Positions 47,255 to 57,334 are shown, numbered from the stretch's first letter. The stretch is DNA of 64,000 bases from Myxococcales bacterium (GCA_021783235.1 JAJXUD010000001.1:124001-188000); one strand, 5' to 3'. A program made the numbers and translations. Notes: generated by a model from the sequence alone, not told the origin.

Positions 47255-48388
47255 CTACCCTCCGGTCGTCGGGGGGGCGACCGGCTGGACGGCCTGGCCG
47301 TCCTCGAGGTCCGTCGAGACGTTCAGCGCCACCCACTCGCCGCCCTTGAGGCCGCGCCGGACCTCCACCGTCGTGCCGTCGTCGTCGCCGGTCTCGATGG
47401 CGACGAAGTGGGCGCGGTTGCCCTCGACGACCACGGTGAAGAGCCGGTCGCCCCGGCTCACGAGCGCCTCGGTCGGGATGATCGGGAACGGGTGGCCGTG
47501 GAGGCGGAGGCGGGCGTGCAGGAAGATCCCCGGGAGGATGCGGCCGTCGCGGTTGTCGACGTCGATCTCGGTCAGCATCGTCCGCGTGCGCGGGTCCAGG
47601 GCGCCGGCGAGCCGCGTCACGCTCGCCACGATGGGCCGATCGGGCTGGTCGTCCATCGTCAGCTCGACGGGATCGCCCAGCCGAACGGCCTGCGCGTCGT
47701 CCTGCCCCAGGTAGACGAAGACCCGCAGCCGCGCCGTGTCCTGGAGCTCGACGAGCGGCAGCGCGCTCGCCGCCGAGCCGGTCGCCGCCTGGAGCAGGTT
47801 CCCCGGGTCGGCGTAGCGGGCCGTGACCCGGCCGTCGAAGGGCGCCCGGATCTGCTCGTAGGACTGGAGCGCCAGCGCCTGGTCGAGCGCGGCCTTGGAG
47901 GTCTTCTCGGCGGCGTCCGAGAGATCGGCCTCCTGCTGGGAGATGAGCCGGCGGCGAAGCAGCTCGCGGTTGCGCTTCGCGACGAGGGCGTCGTTCTCCC
48001 GGGTGGCGCGGGCCGAGGCGACCGCCTGGTCGGTCTCGGGCGACTCGATGACCCCGAGGAGCTGCCCCTTGTGGACGAGGTCGCCCTTGTCGACCCGGAT
48101 CTGCCGCAGGTAGCCCGAGACCTTCGCGTAGAGCGTCGCCTGGTCGAAGGGGTGGACGTCCCCGGGGAGCGAGACGACCCGGTCGATCGGCTTCGTCTTC
48201 ACCTGCGCCACGAGCACGCGCGGGCCGGCCTCGACGAGCTGCCGGCGCGTCTGCCCCTCCTGCGCCAAGGCCGCCTGCCTCGTCGCCGAGAACGCGAGCG
48301 CCCCCAGGATCGCCGCGGCGCAGATCAGCCCCGCGCCGAGGTAGAGCGGCCAGGCGGAGCGACGCTTCTCTGTCTCGATCTCAGGCAT
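47255..48388 (-). CDS. RND efflux periplasmic adaptor (membrane fusion protein)
   Basis: 377 aa. A short cytoplasmic start and one membrane helix (LYLGAGLICAAAILGALAF) are followed by the adaptor fold. VVSLPGDVHPFDQATLYAKVSGYLRQIRVDKGDLVHKGQLLGVIESPE is the first lipoyl half, EADLSDAAEKTSKAALDQALALQSYEQIRAPFDGRVTARYADPGNLLQAATG the helical hairpin and second half, then beta-barrel segments. It links the inner-membrane pump to a TolC-like channel. It overlaps the permease gene by 8 bp and is downstream of it, the reverse of the usual adaptor-first order. Confidence 0.92.
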   Translation of the reverse strand: MPEIETEKRRSAWPLYLGAGLICAAAILGALAFSATRQAALAQEGQTRRQLVEAGPRVLVAQVKTKPIDRVVSLPGDVHPFDQATLYAKVSGYLRQIRVDKGDLVHKGQLLGVIESPETDQAVASARATRENDALVAKRNRELLRRRLISQQEADLSDAAEKTSKAALDQALALQSYEQIRAPFDGRVTARYADPGNLLQAATGSAASALPLVELQDTARLRVFVYLGQDDAQAVRLGDPVELTMDDQPDRPIVASVTRLAGALDPRTRTMLTEIDVDNRDGRILPGIFLHARLRLHGHPFPIIPTEALVSRGDRLFTVVVEGNRAHFVAIETGDDDGTTVEVRRGLKGGEWVALNVSTDLEDGQAVQPVAPPTTGG

Positions 48389-51300
48389 GCCGGGGCTCCA
48401 GGGGGACGTCGTCCTCGGCGCCCGTCGCCTCCCGTCCGAACTGGACGTCGAGCTCGTGCTTGGTCGGCGGCTTCACGCGCAGGAGGGTGTAGACGACCGG
48501 GACGATGAACAGCGTCGTGAAGGTGGCGACGAGGAGGCCGCCGATGACGGCGCGGCCGAGCGGCGCGTTCTGCTCGCCGCCCTCGCCGAGGGCGAGCGAC
48601 ATCGGCAGCATGCCGAGGATCATCGCGAGCGCCGTCATGAGCACCGGCCGAAGCCGCGTCCGGCCGGCCTCGAGCGCGGCCGCCATGGCGCCCTCCCGGT
48701 GCTCCGCGCGGAAATCGTTCGCGAAGTTCACGAGGAGGATGCTGTTCGAGACCGCGATGCCCACCGACATGATCGCCCCCATGAAGCTCTCGACGTTGAG
48801 GGTGGTGTGGGTGAGGGCGAGCATCCAGAGGATCCCGACCAGGGCCCCCGGCACCGCGACGATGATGATGAACGGGTCCACCCACGACTGGAAGAGGACC
48901 ACGAGCAAGAGGTAGACGAGGACCACCGCGAGGATCATGCCGAGCGCCAGGCTGCCGAAGCTCTCGAACATCGCCTGGCTCTGGCCCCGGACGGCGATGC
49001 GCGTGCCGCGGGGGAGGGTGCCGAGGCCGCGAATGGCCTTCTGGATGTCCGTGGCGACGCCGCCGAGATCGCGCCCCGCGACGCTCGACTGCACGTCGAT
49101 GACCCGCTGGACGGTGTAGTGGTTGATGAGCGCCATGGCCCCGGTCGGCCGCAGGTCCGCCACGCTGCCGAGGTAGGGGCTCGTGTTTTGCTCGGGCAGC
49201 GGGCCCGAGGTGGTGGGCCCCGTCTGGGGCAGGGCAGCGCCGGCGAGCGGCGTCCCGAGCAGGTCGTGGACCGAGCGCATCTGCGGCAGCGGCGTCTGGG
49301 CCGCGACGAGGTAGTTCACGTTGTTCTTCGGGTTCAGCCAGAACGACGGCGCCACGAGCCCGCTCGACGAGAGGGACGTGATGAGGTCGTTCGCGACCGC
49401 CTGCTCGCTGAGGCCGAGCTGGGCGGCGCGCGCCCGGTCGACCGACACCCGCAGCGCCGGGTAGTCGAGCACCTGGGGGATGCGCACGTCGACCGTCCCG
49501 GGGATCTCCCGGATTCGGTTCGAGAGCCGCAGCGCGAGCTGGTAGCTCTGCTCGAGATCCATCCCCTCGATCTGGACGTCGATCGGCGCGGGGAGCCCGA
49601 AGTTCAGGACCTGGCTCACGATGTCGGCCGACTGGAAGTAGAGACTCGAGCCGGGGAAGTCGCGCCCGAGCTTCTCGCGGATCTTCGCCTCGTACTCCTC
49701 GGTCGGGTGGTGCTTCCCCTTGAGGGCGATCAGGACGTCGGCGTCCTGGCCGCCGATGTTGTCGGTCTGGACGAAGGCCAGGTTGTAGTAGGTCGGGATG
49801 CCGATGTCGTCGTTGATGGTCTCGAGCTCGTCGGGCGGGATGATGCCGCGGATCTCGCGCTCGGCCCGGTCGACCACGCGCTCGGTCTCCTCGATCCGCG
49901 TCCCCACCGGGGCCCGGAAGTGGAGCTTCATGATCCCCGCGTCGACCCGCGGGAAGAAGTCGAGGCCCACGCTCTTGCCGATCCAGAGGCTCGCGAGGAC
50001 GAGCACGACCGACGCCCCGAGCACGAAGGCGCGCCGCTCGAGGCAGAGTGAGAGCGCGCGCGAGTAGGCGCCGCGGAGGCGCTCGAAGCCGCGGTCGCGC
50101 CAGGCGTTGAAGCGGCCCGCGAGCCCCTTCGGCTCCGCCCCCTCGTGGTGCAGCTCCTCCTTCTCCATCAAGAGCCGCGCGAGCGAGGGGACGAGCGTCC
50201 GAGAGAGCAGGTAGGAGGCGAGCATCGCGAAGACCACCGCGAGCGCGAGCGGGATGAAGAGGTACTTGGCGGCGCCCTCGAGCAGCCCCACCGGGAAAAA
50301 GACGATGCTGATGGTCAGGGTCGCGGCCAGCGCCGGCACGGCGATCTGCCGGGCGCCGTCGAGGATCGCGACGGTCAGCCGCTTCCCCAGCAGCCGGTTG
50401 CGGTGGATGTTCTCCACCTCCACCGTCGCGTCGTCGACGAGCATGCCGATGGCGAGGGAGAGGCCGCCGAGCGTCATGACGTTCAGCGTCTGGTGGGAGA
50501 GGAAGAGGCCCGTCAGCGAGGCGAAGATCGCGAGCGGGATGGAGGTGGAGACGAGCAGCACGCTGCGCCAGCTCCCGAGGAAGAAGAGGATCATCAGGGA
50601 GACGAGCAGCGCCGCCACCAGCGCCTCGCGCAGGACGCTCGAGATGGCGGCGCGCACGAAGACCGACTGGTCGAAGTCGAGCTTGACCTCGAGCCCCTCC
50701 GGCGCCGTCTCCTTGATGATGGGGAGCATCTCGCGCGTCGCGTCCACCACCGCAAGGGTGGAGGCGTTCGAGTGCTTCAAGATGGCGAGGTAGGCGGCCC
50801 GCTTGCCGTCGACCCGGACGATGTTCTCCTGCACGGCGAAGCCGTCGTGGACGTGGGCGACGTCGCCCATGTAGACCGTGGCGCCGTTCACCACCTTCAC
50901 CGGGAGCTGGTTGAACTCCTCGAGGAGGCGCGGGCTCGAGTTGAGCAGCACGTCGTACTCGGTGTTGCCGATGCGGGCCGTCCCGGCGGGGAGGATGACG
51001 TTCGACTGAAGCAGCGCCGTGACGACGTCCTGGGGCGAGAGCCCCTTCGCCGCGGCCTTCGCCGGGTCGATGTCCACCATCACCTGGCGGCTCTTGCCGC
51101 CGAACGGGGCCGGGGTCGACAGGCCGGGGATGGTGAAGAGCCGGACGCGGATGAAGTTCAGGCCGTAGTCGAAGAGCTGCTGCTCGGAGAGCCGGTTGGA
51201 GGAGAGGGTGAGCTGGGCCACCGGCACGTTCGTCGCGCTGTACTCGACGACGTTCGGCGGCGTGATCCCGGGCGGCATGAAGTGGCTCGCCGTCAGCGAG

Positions 51301-51635
51301 ACCGAGGTGATCTGCGCCATGGCGGCGCCGATGTCGGCCCCCTGCTCGAAGTAGACCTTGAGGATGCCGATGCCCGAGATCGACTCGGACTCGATGCGCG
51401 AGATGCCGTTGACCGTGGTCGAGTAGGCGCGCTCCGAGATGAGCACGACCCGTCGCTCCATGTCCTCGGCCGAGAGTCCCGGGTAGGCCCAGACCACGAT
51501 GACCACCGGGATGTCGATCTCCGGAAAGATGTCGACCGGCATCCGGGTGACCGCGAGGCCGCCCAGGATGAAGATCAAGAAGCAGAGGACCGCGACCGTG
51601 TACGGACGGCGGAGGGCGAGGCGGACGATCCACAT
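48381..51635 (-). CDS. RND family efflux permease (AcrB/HAE1-like)
   Basis: 1084 aa. The N-terminus MWIVRLALRRPYTVAVLCFLIFILGG and FPEIDIPVVIVVWAYPGLSAEDMERRVV, the repeat AVLLVSLMILFFLGSWRSVLLVSTSIPLAIFASL, and LGGLSLAIGMLVDDATVEVENIHRN, with the paired aspartates of the proton relay in helix 4, are typical of the RND superfamily. The second half repeats the fold (VVLVYLLLVVLFQSWVDPFIIIVAVPGALVGI). Substrate (drug, metal, lipid) cannot be read. No outer-membrane factor gene is adjacent, so a shared TolC homologue elsewhere is probably used. Confidence 0.93.
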   Translation of the reverse strand: MWIVRLALRRPYTVAVLCFLIFILGGLAVTRMPVDIFPEIDIPVVIVVWAYPGLSAEDMERRVVLISERAYSTTVNGISRIESESISGIGILKVYFEQGADIGAAMAQITSVSLTASHFMPPGITPPNVVEYSATNVPVAQLTLSSNRLSEQQLFDYGLNFIRVRLFTIPGLSTPAPFGGKSRQVMVDIDPAKAAAKGLSPQDVVTALLQSNVILPAGTARIGNTEYDVLLNSSPRLLEEFNQLPVKVVNGATVYMGDVAHVHDGFAVQENIVRVDGKRAAYLAILKHSNASTLAVVDATREMLPIIKETAPEGLEVKLDFDQSVFVRAAISSVLREALVAALLVSLMILFFLGSWRSVLLVSTSIPLAIFASLTGLFLSHQTLNVMTLGGLSLAIGMLVDDATVEVENIHRNRLLGKRLTVAILDGARQIAVPALAATLTISIVFFPVGLLEGAAKYLFIPLALAVVFAMLASYLLSRTLVPSLARLLMEKEELHHEGAEPKGLAGRFNAWRDRGFERLRGAYSRALSLCLERRAFVLGASVVLVLASLWIGKSVGLDFFPRVDAGIMKLHFRAPVGTRIEETERVVDRAEREIRGIIPPDELETINDDIGIPTYYNLAFVQTDNIGGQDADVLIALKGKHHPTEEYEAKIREKLGRDFPGSSLYFQSADIVSQVLNFGLPAPIDVQIEGMDLEQSYQLALRLSNRIREIPGTVDVRIPQVLDYPALRVSVDRARAAQLGLSEQAVANDLITSLSSSGLVAPSFWLNPKNNVNYLVAAQTPLPQMRSVHDLLGTPLAGAALPQTGPTTSGPLPEQNTSPYLGSVADLRPTGAMALINHYTVQRVIDVQSSVAGRDLGGVATDIQKAIRGLGTLPRGTRIAVRGQSQAMFESFGSLALGMILAVVLVYLLLVVLFQSWVDPFIIIVAVPGALVGILWMLALTHTTLNVESFMGAIMSVGIAVSNSILLVNFANDFRAEHREGAMAAALEAGRTRLRPVLMTALAMILGMLPMSLALGEGGEQNAPLGRAVIGGLLVATFTTLFIVPVVYTLLRVKPPTKHELDVQFGREATGAEDDVPLEPRHA

Positions 51636-51739
51636 GGGAGTGGCCGCTCTTTAACGAGCGAAGCGACCGGCGTGCAACCGGAATTTCCGGCCGCCCGCCT
51701 TCCGGGCGGCGGTCCGGCGACCGCGCGGCGGCGGGAGGC

Positions 51740-54700
51740 TCAGCGGGGCGGCGTCTCCAGCTTCTCCCCCCTCAACACCACGTCCTGATCGCCCCCGCGC
51801 GAGACCGCGAGGAGCGCCTCCCGCAGGGCGGCGTAGTCGGCGGCTTTCACCTCGACCAGCTTCGTCACGTAGCGGGTGGTGAGGAAGAGGCGGCTCCCCT
51901 CGACCCGCCAGGTCGCGTCGAAGTCGAAGAAGCGGTTGTCGAGGTGGAGCGGCTCCGGCAGCCGCGCCACCTCGAGGCCCGGCGGCAGGTCGTACTCCCA
52001 GTCGACGGCCTGGTGGCTCCTCGCGGAGAGCACGAGCGGCAGCTTGCGCGTCGCCTGCGAGGCGACCTGCTCGGCCCGCGGGAAGCCGCCGGGCCGCAGC
52101 AGGATCGCGTCGCCCTCGTGGCGCAAAACGTGGCTCGCCGCCACCGCGATCGACAGCTCGAGCGGCTTCGCCACCGCCTCGAGCCCCACCGCCTTCTCCG
52201 CCCCGGCGGGGGCGCCGCCGTCGAAGAGCCAGCGGCCCGCGAGGTAGTCGAACAGCCGCCGGCGGCTCGTCGGGTTGCGGTAGGCCGAGCGGAGCCCCTG
52301 CGCCGAGAGCCCCACCGCCTCGATCTGGACCGCGGCCCGGGCGCTGCCGTCGGGGGCGACCGCCACCTTCGCGTGGGTCAGCGTCTCGTCGTCGCCCGCG
52401 TCGGTGAACGGCGTCGTGATGAAGCGGAAGCCGCGCTGGCCGGGCGTGAGCACCATCGCCTCGACGCCCTGGTCCTGGAAGGGGAGGAAGCTCGGCCCGA
52501 GGTCGTCGGCGGTCAGATCGAGGAAGCGCGCCTTCGCGACGCCGCGCTGCTTCGGCAGGTAGGCGATGGCGTGGTTGTACCAGGTGATCGGCACGTCCGG
52601 CACCGCGCCGGCGCCGCGGGTCCGCAGCGCCACGAAGTCGGCGTCGAGGCCGAGCCGGCGGGCCAGCGCGATGAAGAGCGTCGCCTTGTCCTTGCAGTCG
52701 CCGTAGCGCGAGGCGAGCACCCGCGCCGCCGGGTGGGGCCGCCAGCTGTAGACGCTCGTGTCGGCCTGGTTGTAACGGATCTCCTTCTGGACGAAGCGGG
52801 CGAGCGCCGCGACCTTCGCCTCGGGGGTCGACAGGCCGGCCGTGAGCTCCGCCGCCTTCTGCGCGATCGCCGCGTCGCCCTCCACCTGGTCGTCGACCAC
52901 CGCGTGCACGAAGGAGGCGACCCGGTCCCAGCCGGGCAGGGTGGAGGCGAAGACCGCGTCCTGCAGGTCCACCCAGGGCGGCGCCGCCGGCTCGGGCTCG
53001 AGCCGCGGCCGGTCGGTCTCGCTGAAGATCCGAACGTCCCGATCGCCCGCCCGCTCGTCCCTCTCCGCGATGGCGGCCCCGCGCTCGAAGAGCTTGAGGT
53101 CGCGGCCGTGCGGCACCGCCAGGATCCAGCGCTCGTCGATCGTCGGGTCGGCGTTGCCGAACGAGAAGTAGCCCCACCAGTCGTCCTGGGTCGCCGAGGC
53201 GCGCGGCTCGTCGTAGCTGTAGCGCAGCTCGACCGTGGAGCCCGGCGAAGGAGCGGGGAAGTGGAGCACGGCGCCGTCGCGAGAGCTCGACTCGCGCTCC
53301 AGCCCGTCGGGCGCGATGGTGCCCGCGTAGAGCAGCTTGAAGTTGTCCTGGGAGGCGATGCGCCGGTTGAGCCAACGGTCGGCGCCGACCTGGTCGAAGA
53401 CCTTCGCGGCGACGTGGATGAAGTGGCGCGAGGAGCCGTCGTGGTGGACGTCGACGATCTCCTGCGAGAGCAGGACCACGGCGTTGGCGCCGGGGAACGC
53501 CTCCGGCGTGGCCTTCCCGGCGCGCGCGAGGATGTCCGCGTGCGAGACCTCGTAGCGGTCGGCGACCGAGGCCCCGGGCGGCTCGAGCAGCTCCATGTGG
53601 TCGCGCAGCTTCGAGTCGGCGGGCGCGTGGCGCAGCGCCTCGCGGTAGTCGGCGAGCGCCGCGGCGGTCGAGCCGGCCCGCTCGTCGAGGTAGCCGGCGA
53701 GCCGGTAGGGGCCGTCCCACTGCGGGGCGATCGCCTCGACCTGCCCGAGCCGGCGCCGCGCCGTCGCGTCGTCGTGGCTCGCGGCCGAGAGCTTCGCGAG
53801 CCCGAGGAGATCGCTCACGTCCAAGGGGCGGCTCGCCATCCGCGCCTCGTAGAAGCGCGTCGCGTCGTCGGGCTTCGCGAACTCGCGCGAGAGGTCGATG
53901 AGGCCCGAGAGCGCGTCCCAGCCGTCCTGGTCGAGTTCGTGCGAGCGGCGGTAGAGATCGAACGCGCGCAGCGGCTCGTCGTTCGCCCGGGCCGACCTCG
54001 CGCGCAGCAGCGGCGGCGCCGCGAGCCCCGGATGCGCCGCCTCCTCCCGATCGAGCAGCCGCTCGCCCTCCACCCAGTAGCCCTTGTCGAGCCGGAGCGA
54101 CGCGAGGAGGTCCAGCGCCTCGGGATCCTCGGGGCTCGCCGCGAGCGCCGCCTTCGCCATCTCCTCGGCCCGCTCGTCGAGCGACATCGAGCGGTACTCG
54201 AAGCCGCGCCGCGTGAAGGCCCGCGCGAAGGAGGGATCGAGCCGCGAGGCCTGCGAGAGCCCCGAGAGGCCGTGGTCGCGGTCCTCGTCGCGCAGCGCCG
54301 AGAGCGCCGCGCCGTAGGCGTAGAGCGCGGCCCGCGGCGCCGCCGTCCGCAGCGCCTCGAAGGCGGCGCGGGCCTTTCGGAAGTAGCCGAGATCGTAGAG
54401 CCGGGAGGCCCGCAGGTAGGCCGGGGGGAGGGTGAGGCCCGGATCGGCCGCGACCGCCGCCATCACGGGATCCTCGGGCGCCTTGGGCCAGGCCTCGTCC
54501 GGCCGCGCGGCCTCGAACCGGTGCGGCTCGGCGCTCGTGACGAGCCCCGGCAGCGGGGCGCCCGCCTGGTCCGTGAGCCGCAGCCCGACCGTCCAGTCGA
54601 GCGTCCGCTGCGCCACCTTGACGAGGAGCTGGTTCCAGCCCGCGTGGAGCCGGACCCCGGCGAGCTCCTGCTCGCTCGCGAAGGCGCGGGCGCTGTCGTC

Positions 54701-55492
54701 CGAGACGGCGAGCCGGCCGTTCAGCCAGACCTTCAGGTGATCGTCGGCGTCGGCGCGCAGGACCGCGTCCCCGGCCCGGTCGGCGTGGATCCAGGTCGCG
54801 AGGTAGGCGACGCCCCAGGTCGAGGGAAAGAGCAGGCAGCCGATGCAGACCCGGTCGCCACGCTGGACCGGCGGCACCTTCCGCCAGCCCACGTCCTCCT
54901 GCTTCCCCGGGAAGCGCCTCGCGAGGTCGATCTCCCGATCGAGGTCGTGCTCGGGGCCGTAGGCGACGTCGAAGCCCGAGTTCTGGTCGTTCTCGAACGG
55001 GCCGACGATCTGCCAGTCGACGACGCGACCGAGCGTGGCCCAGGCCTTCCGCGCGCCGTCCAGATCGCCCGACAGGAGCCGCGTCCGCGCCAGCAGATCG
55101 ACCAGCGGGCCGCGCGCGGGCCTGGGCGTCTCGAGCTCCTTCGCCGCGATCCGCGCGATCCGCGTCGCCTCGTCGTGCGAGGTCCGCAGCCGCATCCAGC
55201 CGTCGAGCAAGAAGGCCGCCGCCGAAGGGCCGCCCAGCGCCGCGCGGTCCAGGTAGCGCTTCGCCGCGAGCGCCTCGTCGTCGAGCATCCAGTGGGCCAG
55301 GTACGAGAGTTCGAGCGCCGGCGCAGAGCCGGGGTGACGCCCGAGCTCGCCGTCCGCGAGCGTCGCCGCCTCGCGGGCGTTCGAGGCGACGAAGAGATCG
55401 CTCCAGGCCCGCGCGAGATCGGGCGAGAGTCCCGGCGGCGAGGAGGGGGCGACCGCGAGCGCGAGGGAGAGCGCGAGGAGCGAGGGGGCCAT
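51740..55492 (-). CDS. Large TPR/DUF3857/transglutaminase-like exported protein
   Basis: 1250 aa with an N-terminal signal peptide (MAPSLLALSLALAVAPSSPP). Residues about 30-600 are TPR-like helical repeats with a beta insert (VAYLATWIHADRAGDAVLRADADDHLKVWLNGRLAV, resembling a PA14-like sugar-binding segment). A DUF3857 domain follows (ADRYEVSHADILARAGK, SSRDGAVLHFPAPSPGSTVELRYSYDE). Then comes a transglutaminase-like core with the Cys motif SRYGDCKDKATLFIALARRLGLDADFV and a His in WYNHAIAYLP, then a DUF2569-like end. Such proteins are common in Bacteroidetes and Myxococcota; the reaction is unknown. The start at 55492 was chosen for the signal peptide. Confidence 0.82.
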   Translation of the reverse strand: MAPSLLALSLALAVAPSSPPGLSPDLARAWSDLFVASNAREAATLADGELGRHPGSAPALELSYLAHWMLDDEALAAKRYLDRAALGGPSAAAFLLDGWMRLRTSHDEATRIARIAAKELETPRPARGPLVDLLARTRLLSGDLDGARKAWATLGRVVDWQIVGPFENDQNSGFDVAYGPEHDLDREIDLARRFPGKQEDVGWRKVPPVQRGDRVCIGCLLFPSTWGVAYLATWIHADRAGDAVLRADADDHLKVWLNGRLAVSDDSARAFASEQELAGVRLHAGWNQLLVKVAQRTLDWTVGLRLTDQAGAPLPGLVTSAEPHRFEAARPDEAWPKAPEDPVMAAVAADPGLTLPPAYLRASRLYDLGYFRKARAAFEALRTAAPRAALYAYGAALSALRDEDRDHGLSGLSQASRLDPSFARAFTRRGFEYRSMSLDERAEEMAKAALAASPEDPEALDLLASLRLDKGYWVEGERLLDREEAAHPGLAAPPLLRARSARANDEPLRAFDLYRRSHELDQDGWDALSGLIDLSREFAKPDDATRFYEARMASRPLDVSDLLGLAKLSAASHDDATARRRLGQVEAIAPQWDGPYRLAGYLDERAGSTAAALADYREALRHAPADSKLRDHMELLEPPGASVADRYEVSHADILARAGKATPEAFPGANAVVLLSQEIVDVHHDGSSRHFIHVAAKVFDQVGADRWLNRRIASQDNFKLLYAGTIAPDGLERESSSRDGAVLHFPAPSPGSTVELRYSYDEPRASATQDDWWGYFSFGNADPTIDERWILAVPHGRDLKLFERGAAIAERDERAGDRDVRIFSETDRPRLEPEPAAPPWVDLQDAVFASTLPGWDRVASFVHAVVDDQVEGDAAIAQKAAELTAGLSTPEAKVAALARFVQKEIRYNQADTSVYSWRPHPAARVLASRYGDCKDKATLFIALARRLGLDADFVALRTRGAGAVPDVPITWYNHAIAYLPKQRGVAKARFLDLTADDLGPSFLPFQDQGVEAMVLTPGQRGFRFITTPFTDAGDDETLTHAKVAVAPDGSARAAVQIEAVGLSAQGLRSAYRNPTSRRRLFDYLAGRWLFDGGAPAGAEKAVGLEAVAKPLELSIAVAASHVLRHEGDAILLRPGGFPRAEQVASQATRKLPLVLSARSHQAVDWEYDLPPGLEVARLPEPLHLDNRFFDFDATWRVEGSRLFLTTRYVTKLVEVKAADYAALREALLAVSRGGDQDVVLRGEKLETPPR

Positions 55493-55670
55493 CGACGGCG
55501 GGGACCATAGCAAGGCCAATGGCGGGCCGCGAGTCGAAGCGGCGCGCCCGCCCGCGCTCCTGACCCCGCGCGAAGCGTGGGGGAGGCCGGGCAGGGGACG
55601 TGCCGAGCGCGCAGCAGCCCGCCCGCCAGCTGCCTTGCAGCCGTGCCGGGCCCGGGACATGCTCGCCGCC

Positions 55671-56354
55671 ATGTGCGGCCGCATCGTCCAGGAGCTTCCC
55701 ATGGCGGCGCTCACGGAGCTGTTCGGCCCCCTCGAGGGGCTCGCCGCCGTCGAGCCGCGTTACAACGTCGCGCCGACCCAGCTCGTCGCCGTCGTCCGCG
55801 CCGAGGGCACGGCCCGGACCCTCGCGCGGCTCCGCTGGGGCCTCATCCCCCAGGGCGCCCGCGACCCCGCCATCGGCGCGAAGCTCATCAACGCCCGCGC
55901 CGAGACGCTCTCCGAGCGCCCCGCCTACCGCGAGCCCTTCGCGCGCCGCCGCTGCGTCGTCCCCGCCTCGGGCTTCTACGAGTGGAGGACGCGCGGCCAG
56001 CGGAAGACGCCGCTCTACTTCCACCGTGCAGACCGCCGGCCGCTCGCGCTCGCGGCCCTCTGGGAGCCGTGGCCGGGCGGGCCGGCGCCCGCGACCTTCA
56101 CCATCGTGACCTGCCCCCCGAACGCCCTCCTGCGCCAGATCCACGACCGGATGCCCGCGCTGCTCCACCCCGACGGCCTCCGCGCCTGGCTCGACCCCGC
56201 CGCCGACCCCACCCGGCTGCGCGAGCTGCTCGTGCCGTACGAAGGCGAACTCGAGCAGCGGCCCGTGGGCCGCGCGGTCAACGACGTCCAGAACGACGGC
56301 CCCGACTGCGTGCGCGAGGAGATCGAGCGCGAGGTGCAGGGCGAGCTATTTTAG
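55671..56354 (+). CDS. SRAP domain protein (YedK/HMCES family)
   Basis: 227 aa. MCGRIVQELP gives the invariant Cys2, which becomes N-terminal and forms a thiazolidine crosslink with abasic sites in single-stranded DNA. EPRYNVAPTQLVAVVR, LRWGLIPQGARDPAIGAKLINARAETLSERPAYREPFARRRCVVPASGFYEW and TIVTCPPNALLRQIHDRMPALL carry the conserved Asn, Arg, Glu and His residues. It shields abasic sites from error-prone processing. ATG 55671 is fixed by the need for Cys2. It is divergent from the DUF3857 gene. Confidence 0.94.
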   Translation: MCGRIVQELPMAALTELFGPLEGLAAVEPRYNVAPTQLVAVVRAEGTARTLARLRWGLIPQGARDPAIGAKLINARAETLSERPAYREPFARRRCVVPASGFYEWRTRGQRKTPLYFHRADRRPLALAALWEPWPGGPAPATFTIVTCPPNALLRQIHDRMPALLHPDGLRAWLDPAADPTRLRELLVPYEGELEQRPVGRAVNDVQNDGPDCVREEIEREVQGELF

Positions 56355-56760
56355 GGGGGGCTGCCGAGAGAACTCCCGAAGTGACACAGCTCCATGCGCC
56401 CGAGATCACGACTCCCTGGCAGTCGGAGCGCGACGCCGTCGCTTCGTGCGGGCGGGGCGGTGGGGTCGACGGCCGAGTGCGGAGCGCAGGCCGGGCCCCG
56501 GCGAGGGGGGCGGCCGCCAGGACCGCAGCGGATGACGGAGACCACGAGATTGGCGAGCCGTTGGTCCAGCCACTCGTCCCTCGTCTCGTGCGGACCGCAC
56601 GGACGGCCCCCCGCCGGGTGGCCGGAGCGGAGCCCGAGGCCGGCGGCCCCACCGCCCCGCCCGCGCCTTCGAATGGTCCGGCTGAAGCGCTGCCTGTCGA
56701 GCCCCTTTCGCCGTTGCGAGTGTCAGGGATGTATTGACCTGTTCCTGTTGACCTGTTCCT

Positions 56761-57306
56761 CCCCGAGGGATCACGGGCGATCCCCGAGGGATCACCGGCG
56801 ATCCCCGAGGGATCGGCCATCGTCCCCGGGGGATCACGGGCGATCCCCGGGGGATCGGCCATCATCCCCGGGGGATCGCGGGCGATCCCCGGGGGATCGG
56901 CCATCGTCCCCGGGGGATCACGGACGATCCCCGAGGGATCGGCCATCGGCCCCGGGGGATCACGGACGATCCCCGAGGGATCGGCCATCGTCCCCGGGGG
57001 ATCACGGGCGATCCCCGGGGGATCGGCCATCGTCCCCGAGGGATCACCGGCGATCCCCGAGGGATCGGCCATCGTCCCCGAGGGATCACGGGCGATCCCC
57101 GAGGGATCGGCCATCATCCCCGAGGGATCACGGGCGATCCCCGGGGGATCGGCCATCATCCCCGAGGGATCACCGGCGATCCCCGAGGGATCGGCCATCG
57201 TCCCCGGGGGATCACCGGCGATCCCCGGGGGATCGGTCGCGATCGAGCCTCCCTCGCCGCTCGTCGAGCCTCGCTCTCCGGCGATCGACCCTCCTTCGCC
57301 CGCTGT
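56761..57306. repeat. 21-bp tandem palindromic repeat array 2 (23 units plus 3 degenerate)
   Basis: Twenty-three 21-bp units in perfect register (56761-57243), then three units (57244-57306) with the same period but different sequence. Two unit types alternate almost strictly, giving a 42-bp super-period. Type A has GGGGATC and GATCCCC arms (7-bp stem) around ACGGGC-like loops; type B has GGGGA/TCCCC arms around TCGGCCATCG. Variation sits mainly at unit positions 6, 15 and 18 in type A, and 6 and 20 in type B. All plus-strand frames are open but lack starts. It lies in the 1,144-bp gap between the SRAP gene and the unknown-family gene; bases 56355-56760 hold nothing recognised. Confidence 0.95.
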
Positions 57307-57317
57307 AGCGGCTCGCC

Positions 57318-57334
57318 GGTCGCGAATCGCGACC
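57318..57334. promoter_or_regulatory. Inverted repeat upstream of the array-2 gene
   Basis: GGTCGCG and CGCGACC flank AAT in a perfect 7-bp inverted repeat, with a third GGTCGCG half-site starting four bases later (57338). It lies between array 2 and the gene at 57499 and could be an operator or a hairpin. Confidence 0.4.

Noticed and set aside
56394..57308. Plus-strand RSPRDH-repeat protein over array 2
   Set aside because: It lacks a supported start; the non-repeat part shows no similarity, and variable positions would be mostly replacements.
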